Assembly: GCA_009733575.1 (NCBI GenBank)
Contig: ML769462.1
Location: forward strand, 58,662-122,661
DNA: 64,000 nt
Direction: 5' to 3'
DNA from: Gymnopus androsaceus JB14
Lineage: Eukaryota; Basidiomycota; Agaricomycetes; Agaricales; Omphalotaceae
In this document: one piece after another, positions 43,660 to 56,900 of the stretch
How positions within the stretch are numbered: the first letter of the stretch is position 1
Layout: every line of letters begins with the position of its first letter
Program-made: the position numbers and the translations under genes
Notes under the pieces: generated by a model
Databases searched by the model: none
Told to the model about the DNA's origin: nothing
The model's input: the letters and a program-made list of their open reading frames with translations, nothing else

Positions 43660-46457
43660 ATGGCCACGACCGTAGCAGACGAGTCACCTATATCTCTGCT
43701 GCTCACGACGCTTGGACTCACCAGAGAAGATCTTCAGAGACGCAGCGATGAAATGCGCCAATTTCTAACAGCAGAAAACCCGATGCCTGCACGCGTCGAT
43801 TCTCGTGGCCGAGCTAATAGTTCGAGTTCAGCTCACGCTGGTTCTATATCGAGGTCAACCAGCACAATCTCGACTTCTGCACGTTCTGTATCTCGTGCTA
43901 GCTCCATCTCCTTCAGGGACGCGTCGCCTCCCACTTACGCCAGTTAAATCTGAACCCACAGAAGTTGCCCTTCCTCCACGTCAATTCGAAAGCATGGATG
44001 TCATTATTGAACGCCAGAGACAGGCTAGGAGGGGAAAAAAGCAGAGAAAAGAAAAGGATAGGGACTTCCAGCAAGGCTCAGTGTCTCTGGGCTCGCCGAC
44101 GCCGAGCAGCGCGTCAGGGTTGAGTATGGCCTTTCTGCAAGGACGCGACGATGAACAAATCGACGTGAAGGGACAACTGGGAACAGATTTTCGGGCTTCT
44201 ACAGAGGCGAGTCGACGTGTTGTCTATTTTTCCGGATCTTTTGTGTCTGACTCGTGGCCATTCTCAAGGGTCGATCACCACCGCCTCTTACCCCTCAGCA
44301 CTCGAAATATTACAGAGAACACACAGTCTCTCAATCAAACCCGGTATGCCTTCGCGTCCATGGACGGTCGAGACCTGTGTTAATTAATCTGTTGTAGGTT
44401 GTTCCCAAGGTTGAATCGCCTGGTCCAACCCTTGCCTCTCTCGCGCAGCAACTGCTATGCGATCCTTCTATCCTTCATTATCCCTTGCCTCAGCCAGCCA
44501 GCCTTACTGCTCTCCAAGCTCTTCAAGCTAGCACCTCTGCTGCTCCAGTGACGCCTCATATTAGGCGAATTCAGGCTTTAAACGAAACCTCGGAAAGGTC
44601 TCCACTTCCCCCATCCTCTCCCTTCCTTACCACTCCACAATCATCTCCTATTCGCGGAATAGTCAACCTAGTGTCGTCTCCAGGTCCAATGGGTCCTCCA
44701 CCTGAAGAGGAATCCTACGGAAAGCTTCCGTATAAATTACCTTCAGGTCCATATTCACCGAACAAGCCTGATCTTTCCTACGCGGCCCTTCTTGGTCGAG
44801 CGATTTTGTCTTCACCAGAACATCGCTTGACCTTGCAGGAAATCTACGATTGGATAACTATTGTGTACCCGTTCTTCAAACGCGGGGAGACTACTTGGAT
44901 GAACAGCATCCGTCATGTGTTGAGTACAACCGCGTGTTTCCGTAAGGTTACACGCGATCGCGCCCTCGGTCGGACACAATGGGCCATCTGGGATGAAGAT
45001 CTAGAGTGCTTTAAAGGTGGAGGGTTCCGGAAGCAGTTCTGTAAAGACATGAATGGCGGAAAGATTGGGCCTGAACCTACCGGTAGGGGTAAACGAGGGC
45101 GTAAGCCTGTAGAGGATACCGATAACAGTGTGGAGCGCAAGCCCAAGAGGGCGAAGAAGGACAGCAAAGACTCTGACAAGGGTCATCAGCGCGCCATCGC
45201 GCCTGCCATTGCCTTCCCTGCTACACGTCCTGCTCCGCCGCTTCAGTCTTACCAAGAGGTTTCTGCTGCCTCATCTGCTGTCCCACCGCTGCCAGCTGAG
45301 TCAGGCTTTCGTCAGCTGTCAGTCCAACCGTCGAGTTCCCCCTCTCGAGCAACCTCCCAGTTTGACGGAGATGATGGAATTCTCCCTTCCTCGCCAACCT
45401 CATACACAATCCCTTCCTCATCTGCGTCTACGTCGTCTGTGCCAGATCTTACGCCGAATTGCAGTTCCTCTAGCCCTCCGCCGTCGAGCAGTGAAATTGA
45501 GCTTGATGCTCCTATTAAAATTGTCGAGGCGCCTCTGTGTCTAGCACCATCGGCGACAATGGCTGGTCTAGATACTGATGACGAAGATGGTGCTCACAAT
45601 ATATTCTCGACCACCAAGTCTACCAAGTTAACCCCAGTTCGGTCCTGGACTTACTCACCTCGACTAAAAGACCTCTCGCAACTTGGAGGCAAACTCAACT
45701 TTTCTGTGCCTGATAGTATGGATCAGTCCGACGATGACTCGGATGACGATGGGATGTTGCTCAATGCCGTCAAGAGTAAGAACAAAAAATCCATGTTGGC
45801 TGTAAGCTACCCTTTTTAGTTCTTGGTCTTTTTCTCACATACTCATGCTGTTCGTAGGAACCTTTCGACAAGTTGCCTTATTCACCTACGCGCAGAAGAA
45901 CTACGACAAAAGGTCGCAAGTCAAAGGCTGCTCCGCCGAAAGCAAGAAGTTCAAGGTCTATGCGGCTTTCTACACCCCCTCCACGCTCAGGTCTCTCTAC
46001 GCCGCCTCCGAACCCGGGACACCAAATCTCTCCTGTGCATACTCCATTATCACACAGGGGCCTGCACATGAGTCCTTCGGCGAGTCTTGTCCATTATAAA
46101 TCCCATCTCGACCCACCGCCGATATTACAATTTGACCAATCATCCTCCTCCGCCGGACTTTCTGGTGGCACTCCCTCCACACCAAAGAGATCATCTTTAA
46201 ATTTCCCCCTTCTAGACGACTCTCCCTTCCGCGCATCTTTCGGGATGTCACCCTTCCGAACTCCCGGATCGAGTGGTCTCTTCGACCCTCACGATCCTCG
46301 TGCGCTCCTGGATGAAGAGTTTCGTAGATTGGGTCCCGGTGGACTTGGTGAGCTTAGTCCTGCGGGTGGGCTGTTCGGTGGGAAAGATAGACGGCTGTTG
46401 TATGATAGTCCTGGTGGGTTGGATAGCAGTCCTGGAAAGTATAAACGCTGGTGGTGA
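43660..46457 (+). CDS. forkhead transcription factor
   Basis: From the ATG at 43660 the N-terminus is Ser-rich. The forkhead domain is at about 44760-45050: KPDLSYAALLGRAILSSPE, LTLQEIYDWITIVYPFFK, WMNSIRHVLSTTACFRKV and QWAIWDEDLE, the winged-helix order including the recognition helix (W-x-NSIRHVLS). A basic segment GRGKRGRKP follows, then long Ser/Pro-rich low-complexity sequence to GKYKRWW-stop. Fungal forkheads regulate cell-cycle and morphogenesis genes; no closer assignment is possible. Near 43930 the frame changes between RDASPP and LTPVKSEP without an intron signal, consistent with a one-base insertion in a C run. The remaining exons join cleanly. Confidence 0.85.
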
Positions 46458-47072
46458 TGGTGCGTACATATATATAAGTCTCGATTCTCGATTTCACCTC
46501 GGTTTTTGCGCTTGCCTCCAATTTTCATGAAATACTTATGTCACTGTGTGCTGGTCAGAACCAAGTGTTGTAAAAATATTGTTATTATATGACGTCCCTC
46601 ATCATGATCTTGCCTTGTGTACGTGCATGTTTTTATCTGTGCTAGCTAGTCGTTTTTCTTCGTTCCTATATCTCCACTTATATTTGCTATCGACCCTCCT
46701 TTTATTTTGGTCTTTTTTGTGTTCTTCTCCCAACTATCGTCGTAGTCATTATATCATGTCGCGCTACCTACTTTCCAGTCTTTTCGAATTTGTACAATCC
46801 TAGCTATGTACTTATTGTTGGGCCGAATCTGAGTCCTTTATGAGACACGAGTTATTTACATAGACAGGGGTCACTCACACCGCTTTTTTTTTTGTCGTAT
46901 TTGACTCTTTTCATATTAAGGAACGCCGCGTGTCGATTGACTTTCACTGGAGAGCCGCGAACATGGGTGAATGAATGTCAAGAATAGTCAATTCTCGGAG
47001 AGACATATACTAGTATATCGGGCCCACTTCAGTCTGCATGAGATACGACTCAATCGGAACCAAATCGATTCT
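46458..47072. other. intergenic, T-rich
   Basis: 3' region of the forkhead gene. T-rich, with an oligo-T run at about 46884-46893. No gene is recognised. Confidence 0.4.
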
Positions 47073-47375
47073 ATGACATCATTTTTCATCGGAAAAAGGA
47101 GAGACGTGATTACGGTAATTGGTTCCGCATTCCAGTTACATACGTTGAACGTTCACTTCTCTCTTACTGTTGGTTCACTGTACTGCCTCTTCTTCCTCTG
47201 AGCATCTCCAAATATATCATTGTTGCTTCAATCCAAATGCAAAGATTGATGATAGCTTCACTACGCTACAACTGATTGTGTATTGCTTGCTGACTGACCG
47301 TACACTGTCTCCTGATTGTCCAAACATTGTCCAGCTTACGAGTATTGATTGACTTTCTTTACTCCAATGAAGCAT
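47073..47375 (+). repeat. truncated copy of the 3.75-4.88 kb TIR element
   Basis: Starts TATGACATCATTTTTCAT, like the right end of the element at 3752-4877 on the minus strand, and aligns for about 300 bp (shared words include GAGAGACGTGATT, GTTGAACGTTCACTT, CATCTCCAAATATAT, GTACACTGTCTCCTG). The nested 422-bp MITE is absent and the far TIR is missing. It lies directly upstream of the HECT-like gene. Confidence 0.75.
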
Positions 47376-47583
47376 TCATTGTCCTCTCGTTATATTCTCA
47401 TTACGTCCTTGTTGTTCAGTATGTTTACTATTCCCCAAATAGGTGGAACTTGTATTTAAGATCAATGCAAGCCATACCTACTTCGCTGGTCATCCCAATT
47501 TTTTAGATTTCTGCGCCGTAAGTTACGCATCATCCGCCCATCGCTTCGCCAATGCTGATTTAATTACAGGAAAGAATTTGAAG

Positions 47584-50500
47584 ATGAGTGTCAACAGCTC
47601 TGTGATGACAACTATACAGCAGCTCTTGCTCGGTAGAATGCTCACACTGGCAGGTCTGGTGGTACTTCTGGATCCCAGTACTGCAACATCTACTGTAGAC
47701 ACCATCCAGCGGCTTCTCGAGGCTGGTATGCTTACATCACCGGGACTTGCGATACTTTTGGGATTAGATCCAACAGCGTCGCTTTCTGCTTTGCCTGCTC
47801 CTGCTCCCGCTCCTCCGGCCACCCTTCCCCCAGCTTCTCAGGTACCTCCTATGCTGCCAATTTCAGCACCTCTTCCTCCAGTGGCTCTTCCAATGGCTTT
47901 TCATGCACCAATGCTTCCAATGCTTCCACCTCCTCCCTCTATGCAATCCATGCCTTCACCGATCCTCTCCTTATATCAAAGCCCCGCACAGATGCTCCAA
48001 TCTCTCAGTCCAACTACAGCCTCCTCTTCTTCGCCAACGAGTTTTCTACCCCATCACTCTGGAATCTCACAGCTTGCTCAGAGGTTGGATAATTGCGGAG
48101 CAGATCGGCAAAGGTGTGAACATGCTGCTGCAATGCGAACAGCAGATGGGGAGCCTAAGAAGAAGAGGAGGAAGAGGTCAAAGGCGGTAGATAAGCCAAG
48201 GTTGGAGGGAGTTGATGGTGCGAAGACAGAGGATTTCTTGCAGAAAGCAATTGGAAGAAATGGGGAAGTTGAAGTCGTTATGAACATCAGTCTACAGGGA
48301 CGTCTGCCTTTCCCTGATAGGGATACATGCAAGGTATGTCTTCTTTTCTTTGCAGCTTTATGACCGTCTGAAAAACTCTTCAAACAGGAATTTGACCTTC
48401 CAAATCATCTGTCGCATTACGTTCAGAATGATGAATCGTTCTTCAATATGGGAAATCTTCTAGGTCTCAACTATGAGTTCAGTCTCATTCCAATCTCTAC
48501 GACCATCTCCGACCTCCTCCAACATGCTGTTAATTTGATTCGGAAAAAACAAATCGTTCTCTTTTCACAATCCTCCTCCTCCTCTTCCATATTTGGTTCT
48601 AATGCAAACCCATTGCAACTTCTCTCCTTCACAAACTGGGGTCGGACTGCGGGAGGCCAATCACCTCGCCTTCAGCGTGCCTCTCTGAAGGCGGGCTGCA
48701 CATTAAGCGACCTTATGAGTGAGGACTATAAGAGGGATTTTATTGTTAAAAAGCATTCCGTTACACGTCGGAAGTTCCTCCTGCTATCTTATAGTTAGTC
48801 TTGTTTACTTCCTTATTAATATTGGTCGATTAATGTTCCTCTTGCAGTGATAACAGACCCAGATACCAAAGTCAGGACCAGCTTGCAGCAGATTGGCCTT
48901 GGTCCCAGTACGCAGGTCAAAATCCACACCTGCTTATCTGTAAAGCTCTATGCTCTCTTCAAGAATGATGTCGATGCATTGGTGCTACGAGGAATCGCTG
49001 ATTTCACAGAAGACCAAGCTGCATGCCAGTGCCTAATTGCAAATGGCGGCACTGTGGTATGTCACATCATCTGTCTAACCTCATCTTTCACTGACTGGAC
49101 TGTACCTCAGAGTGAAATTGATGGCAACTCAGATAGTGACTCGGAGGATGAGGTTGTTGAAATCTTATCTCCAATTCAAGAATCACGACCCCTCCGCTTG
49201 AGCAATACGTTTGATTTTGATGATTATCATGACGATGCCTTCAACTTTTATCCTACATCTCCAGTTGCATCAGGTAGTGGTGCAACATTGTCCCGTATAT
49301 TACGATCAGTGGCCCGACAGGCAGCAGATACCACCTTGATTCCACCTGGCGCTTCAGATACTACCTCAACTTCAGAAGGATCTGCTTTGGTGAGTGGCAG
49401 CACTTGTGTCATATTTTTAGTCCATTGAATCATCTCGTTGTAGCCATCTGGACCGACAGATGACACCTTGTTTCATGGAGAAGTTCTGTGGGCAAACCAA
49501 TGGGTCGCTCCCGCAGTAGTCTGCTCTACATTCTACAGTTCAAATCAATCTCAGGTCTTTTATAGAGAGGCTGAACGCACCTATCGCCGAGTGAACTCTG
49601 TAGCCAGTGAACCGCACATTTTTAACATCCAGGGTCTCAATGTAGAGGAGCTTGCCATTCAGTATATCGAACATGTAAAGACTGCATTCAATACTCGAGA
49701 CTTCACCTATCTGCTTGCAACAGAACGTGAGTTCATCATGTTAGCAGCGTTTCTTCCTATATATTATTCAAAGCACTAATTTAGAATTCTAGATTGGATA
49801 GAGAAGGTGATTACATTTCCTCCGGCATCGGTGTGGAACGCGAGTGCGTGTATACTGCATTCAAGACATATACTGCCGATTCCGGGAAGTGGTTCAGCCC
49901 AGTGTTTGGTGACTTTTCTACCATCGCCACCACTGTCTCATCTCCGACCGAGCATGTATTGGAAGACCGACTAGTCGAACTCGGTGTACTAGGTGCTCTC
50001 TCTGCCTTGAGTCTTGTTGTTGGCAATGCTCCTCTTCCCCTTAGTCCTCTCCTCATTCAGTACCTCATCGATGGTTGTGATATTCGAGCTGTTAGCCAAG
50101 AAAATGTTACAGCATATTTTCCTGAACTGGCGTGTCTTATCCTTCAATTTCTCCAGACATCTCCAAGTAGCCCGCTTGACCCTGCAACATTTGCATCCCA
50201 CTTCATCACATACCACAATATCCAGGTGCCGTCCTTTTCTTTTTCCTGTTGGTTTCTTGCTTACTCAGTATTACTCTAGCTGGGGCCGCTTAGTGTGCGC
50301 GATGTTGAGAGTCACCGAATTTTGGCTTATCGTATTTTACATAATGCACTCTTTGGGCAGATGGGCGTTGAGAGTGAGGAATTCCAAGCATTTTTACGTG
50401 GGTTTGAACTTGCTGTGCCTGATGGACGCAAGTTCAACGAAGTGAGTAATAATTGTCTTTCACAGTATGCTCATCTTCCTTACCGCTTCGCCTATAACAG

Positions 50501-51196
50501 ATTGCTCGGTCATTCTACCAGGGAAGCAGCGGTTTCCTCTCCGCTCCTTACCAGCTCTTCAATAACCCCGAAGATCGCCAGGCACTTTTGAAAAAGGTCC
50601 AATTTACTACGGAACTCAACGTTGAGGATTTGCAATCTCTATATCTGGCCTGGTCAAATACTCCAGCCCCGCTTGCAGATTGGACGTTCGACAGATTCTT
50701 TGAAGAGTTTCTGGCCGGTCGTGGGATCCCCTGTCCTACTCTTTTTGACAGCAATTTTCGAGGATTAGTCAACACCATCGTCCCATTGGAAGATGCTGAT
50801 CGCCCTTCATTCCGTGTCCGTTCATTCCTTTGGGCTGTAGGAGGGGTACCGTTTGTGGTTGCTAGCAATCTACCTCCTGCCACTGTCAGTCTTTTTGAGT
50901 TATACTATCTACTCTGGCTAAAGTCTATACGGTTTTAGATTGTCTTGGTCTCAGATGATGATGTCAAGTATCGAGTTGGCCAGCAGTCTGAAGCGATTCA
51001 TTCATCCGCTATTGCTAATGGCGCCTTTTCTTGGCAGACGTGTGCCCATGAACTCCGAGTTCCTGTGTCATATCTGATCAACCTACTCAATGCGGACTAC
51101 GATCCTTTATCTGAGCTAAAGGATGCTCAAACTGCCATTCACCATTGGCTATTTGTCCAGATCGTTCAGAGTATCAGCAGTCATACCATGGGGTAG
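47584..51196 (+). CDS. HECT-domain-like (E3 ubiquitin ligase-like) protein
   Basis: About eight exons join without a break from MSVNSSVMTTIQQLL, after a 5'UTR intron GTAAGT...ACAG at 47521-47570. The N-terminal 200 residues are Pro/Leu-rich, then basic (KKKRRKRSK). A middle domain carries EFDLPNHLSHYVQ and an acidic segment SDSDSEDEVVEIL. The C-terminal third resembles HECT. The N-lobe has SSGIGVERECVYTAF and GALSALSLVVGNAPLPLSP, then FLRGFELAVPDGRKFNE and IARSFYQGSSGFLS. The C-lobe has FLWAVGGVPF and FSWQTCAHELRVPVSYL. The Cys codon at 51041-51043 takes the place of the thioester Cys. HECT-like genes in mobile elements could ubiquitinate host silencing factors, which is speculation. Alignment to HECT is by eye. 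Confidence 0.72.
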
Positions 51197-51410
51197 TTGC
51201 CAACGTAGTATACATAATCAGATAAGTTCTCGCTTTCATTCCGCTTTACTCCCGCTTTGCATGGATAGTTCATTTACACTAAGATCCAAGAATTAGGGTA
51301 TAATTACAAAGAATTAACATAGCTACCCACCCGTACATACATGACTTTAGAAAATACTGTTTTGGGAATACTAGCAATCTATATCTTTCCCAAACCTACA
51401 ATTGTATCAA

Positions 51411-53880
51411 GAGAACGCATCGGTGGATCCAAAACGCGAATAGACCATCTGAAAGAGGTTCATTAGCACTCCCTATGACGGCAATATCGGAGTGTAAAAC
51501 AAAAAACTCACCAACATAAGTTCATGTCTCCCCAAGTACCTTGACCTATGCAAAATATGATATAGCAAGAGAACGCATCGGTGGATCCAAAACGCGAATG
51601 GACCATCTGAAAGAGGTTCATTAGCACTCCCTGTGACGGCGATATTGGAGTGTAAAACAAAAAACTCACCGACATAAGTTCATGTCTCCCCAAGTACCTC
51701 GACCTATGCAAAATGTGATATAGCAAGAGAACGCATCGGCGGATCCAAAACGCGAATGGACCATCTGAAAGAGGTTCATTAGCACTCCCTGTGACGGCGA
51801 TATCGGAGTGTAAAATGAAAAACTCGCCGACATAAGTTCATGTCTCCCCAAGTACCTTGATCTATGCAAAATATGATATAGCAAGAGAACGCATCGGTGG
51901 ATCCAAAACGCGAATGGACCATCTGAAAGAGGTTCATTAGCACTCCCTGTGACGGCGATATCGGAATGTAAAACAAAAAACTCGCTGACATAAGCTCATG
52001 TCTCCCCAAGTACCTTGACCTATGCAAAATATGATATAGCAAGAGAACGCATCGGCGGATCCAAAACGCGAATAGACCATCTGAAAGAGGCTCATTAGCA
52101 CTCCCTGTAACGGCGATATCGGAGTGTAAAACGAAAAATTCACCGACATAAGCTCATGTCTCCCCAAGTACCTTGACCTATGCAAAATATGATATAGCAA
52201 GAGAACGCATCGGTGGATCCAAAATGCGAATGGACCATCTGAAAGCGGTTCATTAGTACTCCATGTGACGGCGATATCGGAGTGTAAAACAAAAAACTCG
52301 CCGACATAAGTTCATGTCTCCCCAAGTACCTTGACCTATGCAAAATATGATATAGCAAGAGAACGCATCGGTGGATCCAAAACGCGAATGGACCATCTGA
52401 AAGCGGTTCATTAGTACTCCATGTGACGGCGATATCGGAGCGTAAAACAAAAAACTCGCCGACATAAGTTCATGTCTCCCCAAGTACCTTGACCTATGCA
52501 AAATGTGATATAGCAAGAGAGCGCATCGGTGGATCCAAAACGCGAATGGACCATCTGAAAGAGGTTCATTAGCACTCCCTGTGACGGCGATATCGGAGTG
52601 TAAAACAAAAAACTCGCCGACATAAGTTCATGTCTCCCCAAGTACCTTGACCTATGCAAAATGTGATATAGCAAGAGAGCGCATCGGTGGATCCAAAACG
52701 CGAATGGACCATCTGAAAGAGGTTTATTAGCACTCCCTGTGACGGCGATATCAGAGTGTAAAATGAAAAACTCACCGACATAAGCTCATGTCTCCCCAAG
52801 TACCTTGATCTATGCAAAATATGATATAGCAAGAGAACGCATCGGTGGATCCAAAACGCGAATGGACCATCTGAAAGAGGTTCATTAGTACTCCCTGTGA
52901 CGGCGATATTGGAGTGTAAAACAAAAAACTCGCCGACATAAGTTCATGTCTCCCCAAGTACCTTGACCTATGCAAAATGTGATATAGCAAGAGAACGCAT
53001 CGGTGGATCCAAAACGCGAATGGACCATCTGAATGAAGTTTATTAGCACTCCCTGTGACGGCAATATCGGAGTGTAAAACAAAAAACTCGCCGACATAAG
53101 TTCATGTCTCCCCAAGTACCTTGACCCATGCAACATATGATATAGCAAGAGAACGCATCGGTGGATCCAAAATGCGAATGGACCATCTGAAAGAGGTTTA
53201 TTAGCACTCCCTGTGACGGCGATATCGGAGTGTAAAACAAAAAACTCGCCGACATAAGTTCATGTCTCCCCAAGTACCTTGACCCATGCAACATATGATA
53301 TAGCAAGAGAACGCATCGGTGGATCCAAAACGCGAATGGACCATCTGAATGAGGTTTATTAGCACTCCCTGTGACGGCAATATCGGAGTGTAAAACAAAA
53401 AACTCGCCGACATAAGTTCATGTCTCCCCAAGTACCTTGACCCATGCAACATATGATATAGCAAGAGAACGCATTGGTGGATCCAAAACGCGAATGCACC
53501 ATCTGAATGAGGTTTATTAGCACTCCCTGTGACGGCAATATCGGAGTGTAAAACAAAAAACTCGCCGACATAAGTTCATGTCTCCCCAAGTACCTTGACC
53601 CATGCAACATATGATATAGCAAGAGAACGCATCGGTGGATCCAAAACGCGAATGGACCATCTGAAAGAGGTTCATTAGCACTCCCTGTGACGGCGATATC
53701 AGAGTGTAAAATGAAAAACTCGCCAACATAAGTTCATGTCTCCCCAAGTACCTTGATCTATGCAAAATATGATATAGCAAGAGAACGCATTGGTGGATCC
53801 AAAACGCGAATAGACCATCTGAAAGAGGTTCATTAGCACTCCCTGTGACGATAATATCATAGTTTAAAACAAAAAACTCA
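51411..53880. repeat. 158-bp tandem array, 15 units plus a partial unit
   Basis: The word GAGAACGCATCGGTGGATCC recurs every 158 bp from 51411 to 53781, giving 15 full units and a ~100-bp partial unit. Units differ by scattered substitutions (for example GCGATATC/GCAATATC and AAAACAAAAAACTC/AAAATGAAAAACTC). Adjacent units near 53040-53620 share variants such as CATGCAACATATG, so the array has grown by local duplication. The period is not a multiple of three, and the minus-strand ORFs across it overlap in three frames, so it is not coding. It fills the whole gap between the HECT-like stop and the chromodomain gene start. Confidence 0.95.
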
Positions 53881-53943
53881 CAAAGTTGTATTTCCTTCTT
53901 CTTCCTTGTACCATAAATACCCAGAGCAGCCTATTGCTACAGA

Positions 53944-56900
53944 ATGGATGCTCCAAATGCCAATATAATTGGTGCTAGTCATAGAGGAGTTTCAGGAGGT
54001 TTCAGGCATCCCAAGAACAAAAAAATCGGACAAGAACTCACAGAGTCGCGTACCTCTCTACCTCCTAGTACCCAACTGCCTAGAGGGACCTATTACCTGA
54101 GAACAGATGACCCTACTGCAAGCATGATTACACCTTGCGAAAGAGCTGCATTCCATGTATTCAGCGGTCCAAAGAAATGAAAAATAGAGATTGTAGATGT
54201 CAAGAAATAAGCCAGAAGAAGTTGGTCATAAATCAACGACAAGCTTTGACAGCTTGGCGTCGATTTATGACCAAATCACCTGACTTTGACTCATCAAGTC
54301 GAGTTGATTCCGCCCAGCATCTTGCCTTCCCCGCATCTTTCTTCATGAACGAACCAGTACCTTTTGACCAGGATGGTTTGTACTTCTTTCCTCATTGAAG
54401 CTTCTTACCATATTTGACCTCAAATTTAGTAGCCCTTCAACGGGAGAAGAGTGTGGAATTTGTAGAAAATTTACGGCGCCATTTGGATCGACCTATTCGT
54501 GCGTGATTCTACAATTTTGTCCAAAATGGATTCTCATTTCTTTTATAGCAAGTACACCTATTTTGGCACTTCCTAGTAAATCCTCCTCTCGACCATTTGG
54601 CTTTGTTGCATCAGAAATCGAGCCTTTGGCGCCGCCTTCTTCTATATTTATTTATGAAGATATTGATTATGAAAAATACAAACAGTATCTTCCTCTAGAA
54701 AAGCTCATTCCACCGCCAGCTGCTACTCCGCCGGCATATACCTCATATCCCCTTTCTCCCATCTGGACCCTTGAAAAGAACCCCGCATATCTCTCCGGCT
54801 GGTGCTATACATCCGATTGCTCCACTTCTCAGAGTTCACTCCTCCTAGAGAAATCAAGGATGAATACGCTAGCAACTCCCCCGCAGATTGTGCCAATTTG
54901 GAACCCTGAAACAAAGTCGTTTGACTTTCCTGAAGTTCCGGGAATGGTTCAGATGGTCCCAGGGGTTAGCTATTCAGTTAAGCTGGATGGAAACCCCAAT
55001 GAATCTCTATTCGCTGCTTCCGTCCAAACCAAAGAGACTTTACTCAGATATCCTGGCATTGGAGATGAAGCTGTAGCTCTTCTGGAATCTCTCACCTATC
55101 GAGTTTGGGGTGATGCAGATAAAGGAATACCTCCCCTGTATGCTAACAATGGGCTGCAGAGAAATCAGAGATCAGTGCATCCGGATCCCAAGAGTGAGGC
55201 ACGATTGACTGGTTCGTTCAGTCTTGCAGGCACTCTGGAGAATGGGTATGCTGCAGGTAGAACGGTACCGGCAAACCAATCTACTTATAAAGAAGGGTTG
55301 GAGCAAAGATCCCAAGCCTTGATGGAGATGGGTCGTCTTTACCGTCTCATCGCTAAAATCTGTCTTCCCAAGAATGAATACGACTTGATCGATGCTCACG
55401 CTATTGACAACAATACCTTTGGGATTGGTGGTTTGGCCCCTTCACCTATAAGCGTTCAGATGAACGTTTCATTCCTCAAAAATCTTGAGTCCCTTATTGA
55501 ACATATCGGTGCACTACAAGGGAAATGGCACGTGGACCAGTTGGATTGTTTGACTATCCCCACTTTGTTTCTCTTGTTTCTTCGTCTTCCGGAAGGTAAC
55601 TTCTCATATTTTTCTTACTAAGTGCATATCGCTAACAAGTTACGGATTAGGATCTGATCCTGGCCCTTTTCTTCTGGGTCGTCTCGGACTGTACTGCCGT
55701 GAGGTGGGGAAGGGAATGTGGGTGATTAGTATCATGTTCTGGGCTCGAGATCCACATTCAGGATCATCTCCATGGGTTGGCGAAGGTGTAGAGCATGTAG
55801 AATCTTTGCTCGAGCTGCTTCTTAAGATCAAGGAGCTCTGGCCCACTGCAGAGCTTATCAATCGCATTGGCTTTGTACTCTATTGGAGTACAGAAGCTGT
55901 TGAGCGAAGCTCTGCTTTATACGCTAGTCCAGAAACCCGTTTTGGTAATCATGGTACTCTCGGTGTAGGTTTAGCCCGGTCCTTGAATTTTGTTGACAAT
56001 GGTCAGCATTTCTTAGGTACTGAATGGGATGCGAGGTCACGGCTGGGTTGGGAGCATATCCTTAACTTCTACAATGCGCTTAACCTCAGCGGACTAGATC
56101 TTGCTATTCCCTTCAGTACCTTGGTTTCCAGTGTTACCTACAGGGACAGTAATACGCAAACATCCGAGGCTATTATCCCATATCCTATAGACCCTTCAAA
56201 CTCCCACCAAATGGAACAGGTACAACTATACCGCCAGTACTACAAATCTCTGCTTATGCTTTGTCGCCGTTATTCTCTTCACCTCACCAAGTCACATTAT
56301 CTGGTGCAGATGAAGAGTCTTTCTGAAGAGGTAGAGTCCTCAATGGAAAAGTTTGGCTTGTCGGAATACCTTCCTATCCAGTCGGCATTGAATGAAAATC
56401 TTGAAAGCGAGGAGCCGGAGCAAAGTTGTGAGGAGAACGGGAGTATGGATATTGATGAGCCAGAGCCTATTCCTATCTCTCAAGTTTTGGATAGAAGCGT
56501 GTGCCGTGAAAAAGGAGAGGTAAGCATTTATCTCCCCATTGCTAATCAACCCTTTCTTAACTATTGTGCAGGTTTTTTGGCACATCCAACTGGCTAATAC
56601 GGAGGAGAAAATCTGGGTTTCTCATTCAGATGGAAAGAAATGGTAAGGCTCAATTAAAATTGGTAATCTTGGTAGAATCCTAACATCTGTTTGCTATAGG
56701 ATGTTCACGGCCATTAATAGACCTATTTTTCTTCATTTTATAAATGAGAACAAGGTCTCTGAGTTCTCTGAAGTAGAATCCTCTACTCAGGACTCAAGTA
56801 GAATGAGTGCTGCTCATACGCTTCTATCGCTTACCACAGTACCGTCTATCGATGGTGATCTCATACATAATCCTGCCCACAATTCACCTTCTCCAGTAAC

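Noticed and set aside
51508..53780. Series of near-identical 72-87-aa minus-strand ORFs
   Set aside because: They are translations of the 158-bp array. The period is not divisible by three, so the ORFs overlap in all three frames and have no start or splice context.
51411..53880. CRISPR-like appearance of regular repeats
   Set aside because: Units are contiguous 158-bp repeats without unique spacers, in a eukaryotic genome.
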